A stretch of 39,091 bases of DNA from Clostridia bacterium (lineage in GTDB: Bacteria > Bacillota > Clostridia > TANB77 > CAG-508). The DNA is taken from contig JAAWEA010000056.1 in NCBI GenBank assembly GCA_022794055.1, positions 1-39,091 on the forward strand, read 5' to 3'. Positions 38,916-39,091 of this stretch are shown piece by piece. Numbering within the stretch: the stretch's first letter is position 1; each line of letters opens with the position of its first letter. Both the position numbers and the translations under genes were made by a program. The notes under the pieces were generated by a model, which worked only from the letters and a program-made list of their open reading frames with translations, did not search any database and was not told the DNA's origin.

Positions 38916-38981
38916 AGTTAATCAGCTCCTTTCTTTAATTTTATGTATTTATTATAGCAAGTTCAAAGTGAATTTACAATA

Positions 38982-39089
38982 TTAAATGGCTTTAAATTTA
39001 TAATAAATTTCAATATTGTCATCATCTATTTCTATTTTATCAATTAATTTTAAAATCAAATTTCTGTCTACATTGCTTTCATTAAAAGC
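38982..39089 (-). CDS. Probable large serine recombinase, C-terminal end only (runs off window)
   Basis: ...AFNESNVDRNLILKLIDKIEIDDDNIEIYYKFKAI*, resembling the C-terminal tail of recombinase family proteins. Confidence 0.5.
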   Translation of the reverse strand, partial: AFNESNVDRNLILKLIDKIEIDDDNIEIYYKFKAI

Positions 39090-39091
39090 TA

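Noticed and set aside
1-39091. CRISPR array, tRNA or rRNA genes
   Set aside because: No regularly spaced repeats, and no recognisable tRNA or rRNA sequences seen.

Overview
The window is AT-rich, low-GC Gram-positive chromosome, most likely from a spore-forming Clostridia-type bacterium (inferred from spoVA, ylbJ, cotJ, spoIIM, ctsR/mcsAB and a pilMN-type pil locus). It is mostly core gene neighbourhoods: spoIIM-xerD; infC-rpmI-rplT with an attenuator-like leader; a dodecin-like gene plus spoVAC-D-E (minus strand); rsmB; a type IV pilus cluster (pilMN-O-P-like, pilin, pilD, minor pilins, pilB-T-C); a ROK kinase and a transketolase C-half; ylbJ; a GH25/LysM lysozyme; ctsR-mcsA-mcsB-clpC with CtsR boxes; a solitary MmeI-like type IIG R-M gene; rpsO-pnp; pyk; cotJA-cotJB; and a RelE-type toxin-antitoxin pair next to the 3' end of a probable serine recombinase. 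Strongest observations: (1) spoIIM and relE are each interrupted by a +1 frameshift exactly at an in-frame CGG codon. By manual scan CGG is otherwise absent in frame, except once in a small hypothetical ORF, which suggests +1 slippage at a poorly decoded or unassigned CGG. (2) Two paralogous antisense small-membrane-protein cassettes, with matching promoters, covarying leader hairpins and terminators, flank mcsB inside the ctsR-clpC locus. (3) A ~245 bp MITE-like inverted repeat with a perfect 33 bp arm sits inside the pil cluster. (4) cotJB has an atypical C-terminus beside a TA module and recombinase, a possible skin-like element boundary. All calls are from reading the sequence; no database search was run.
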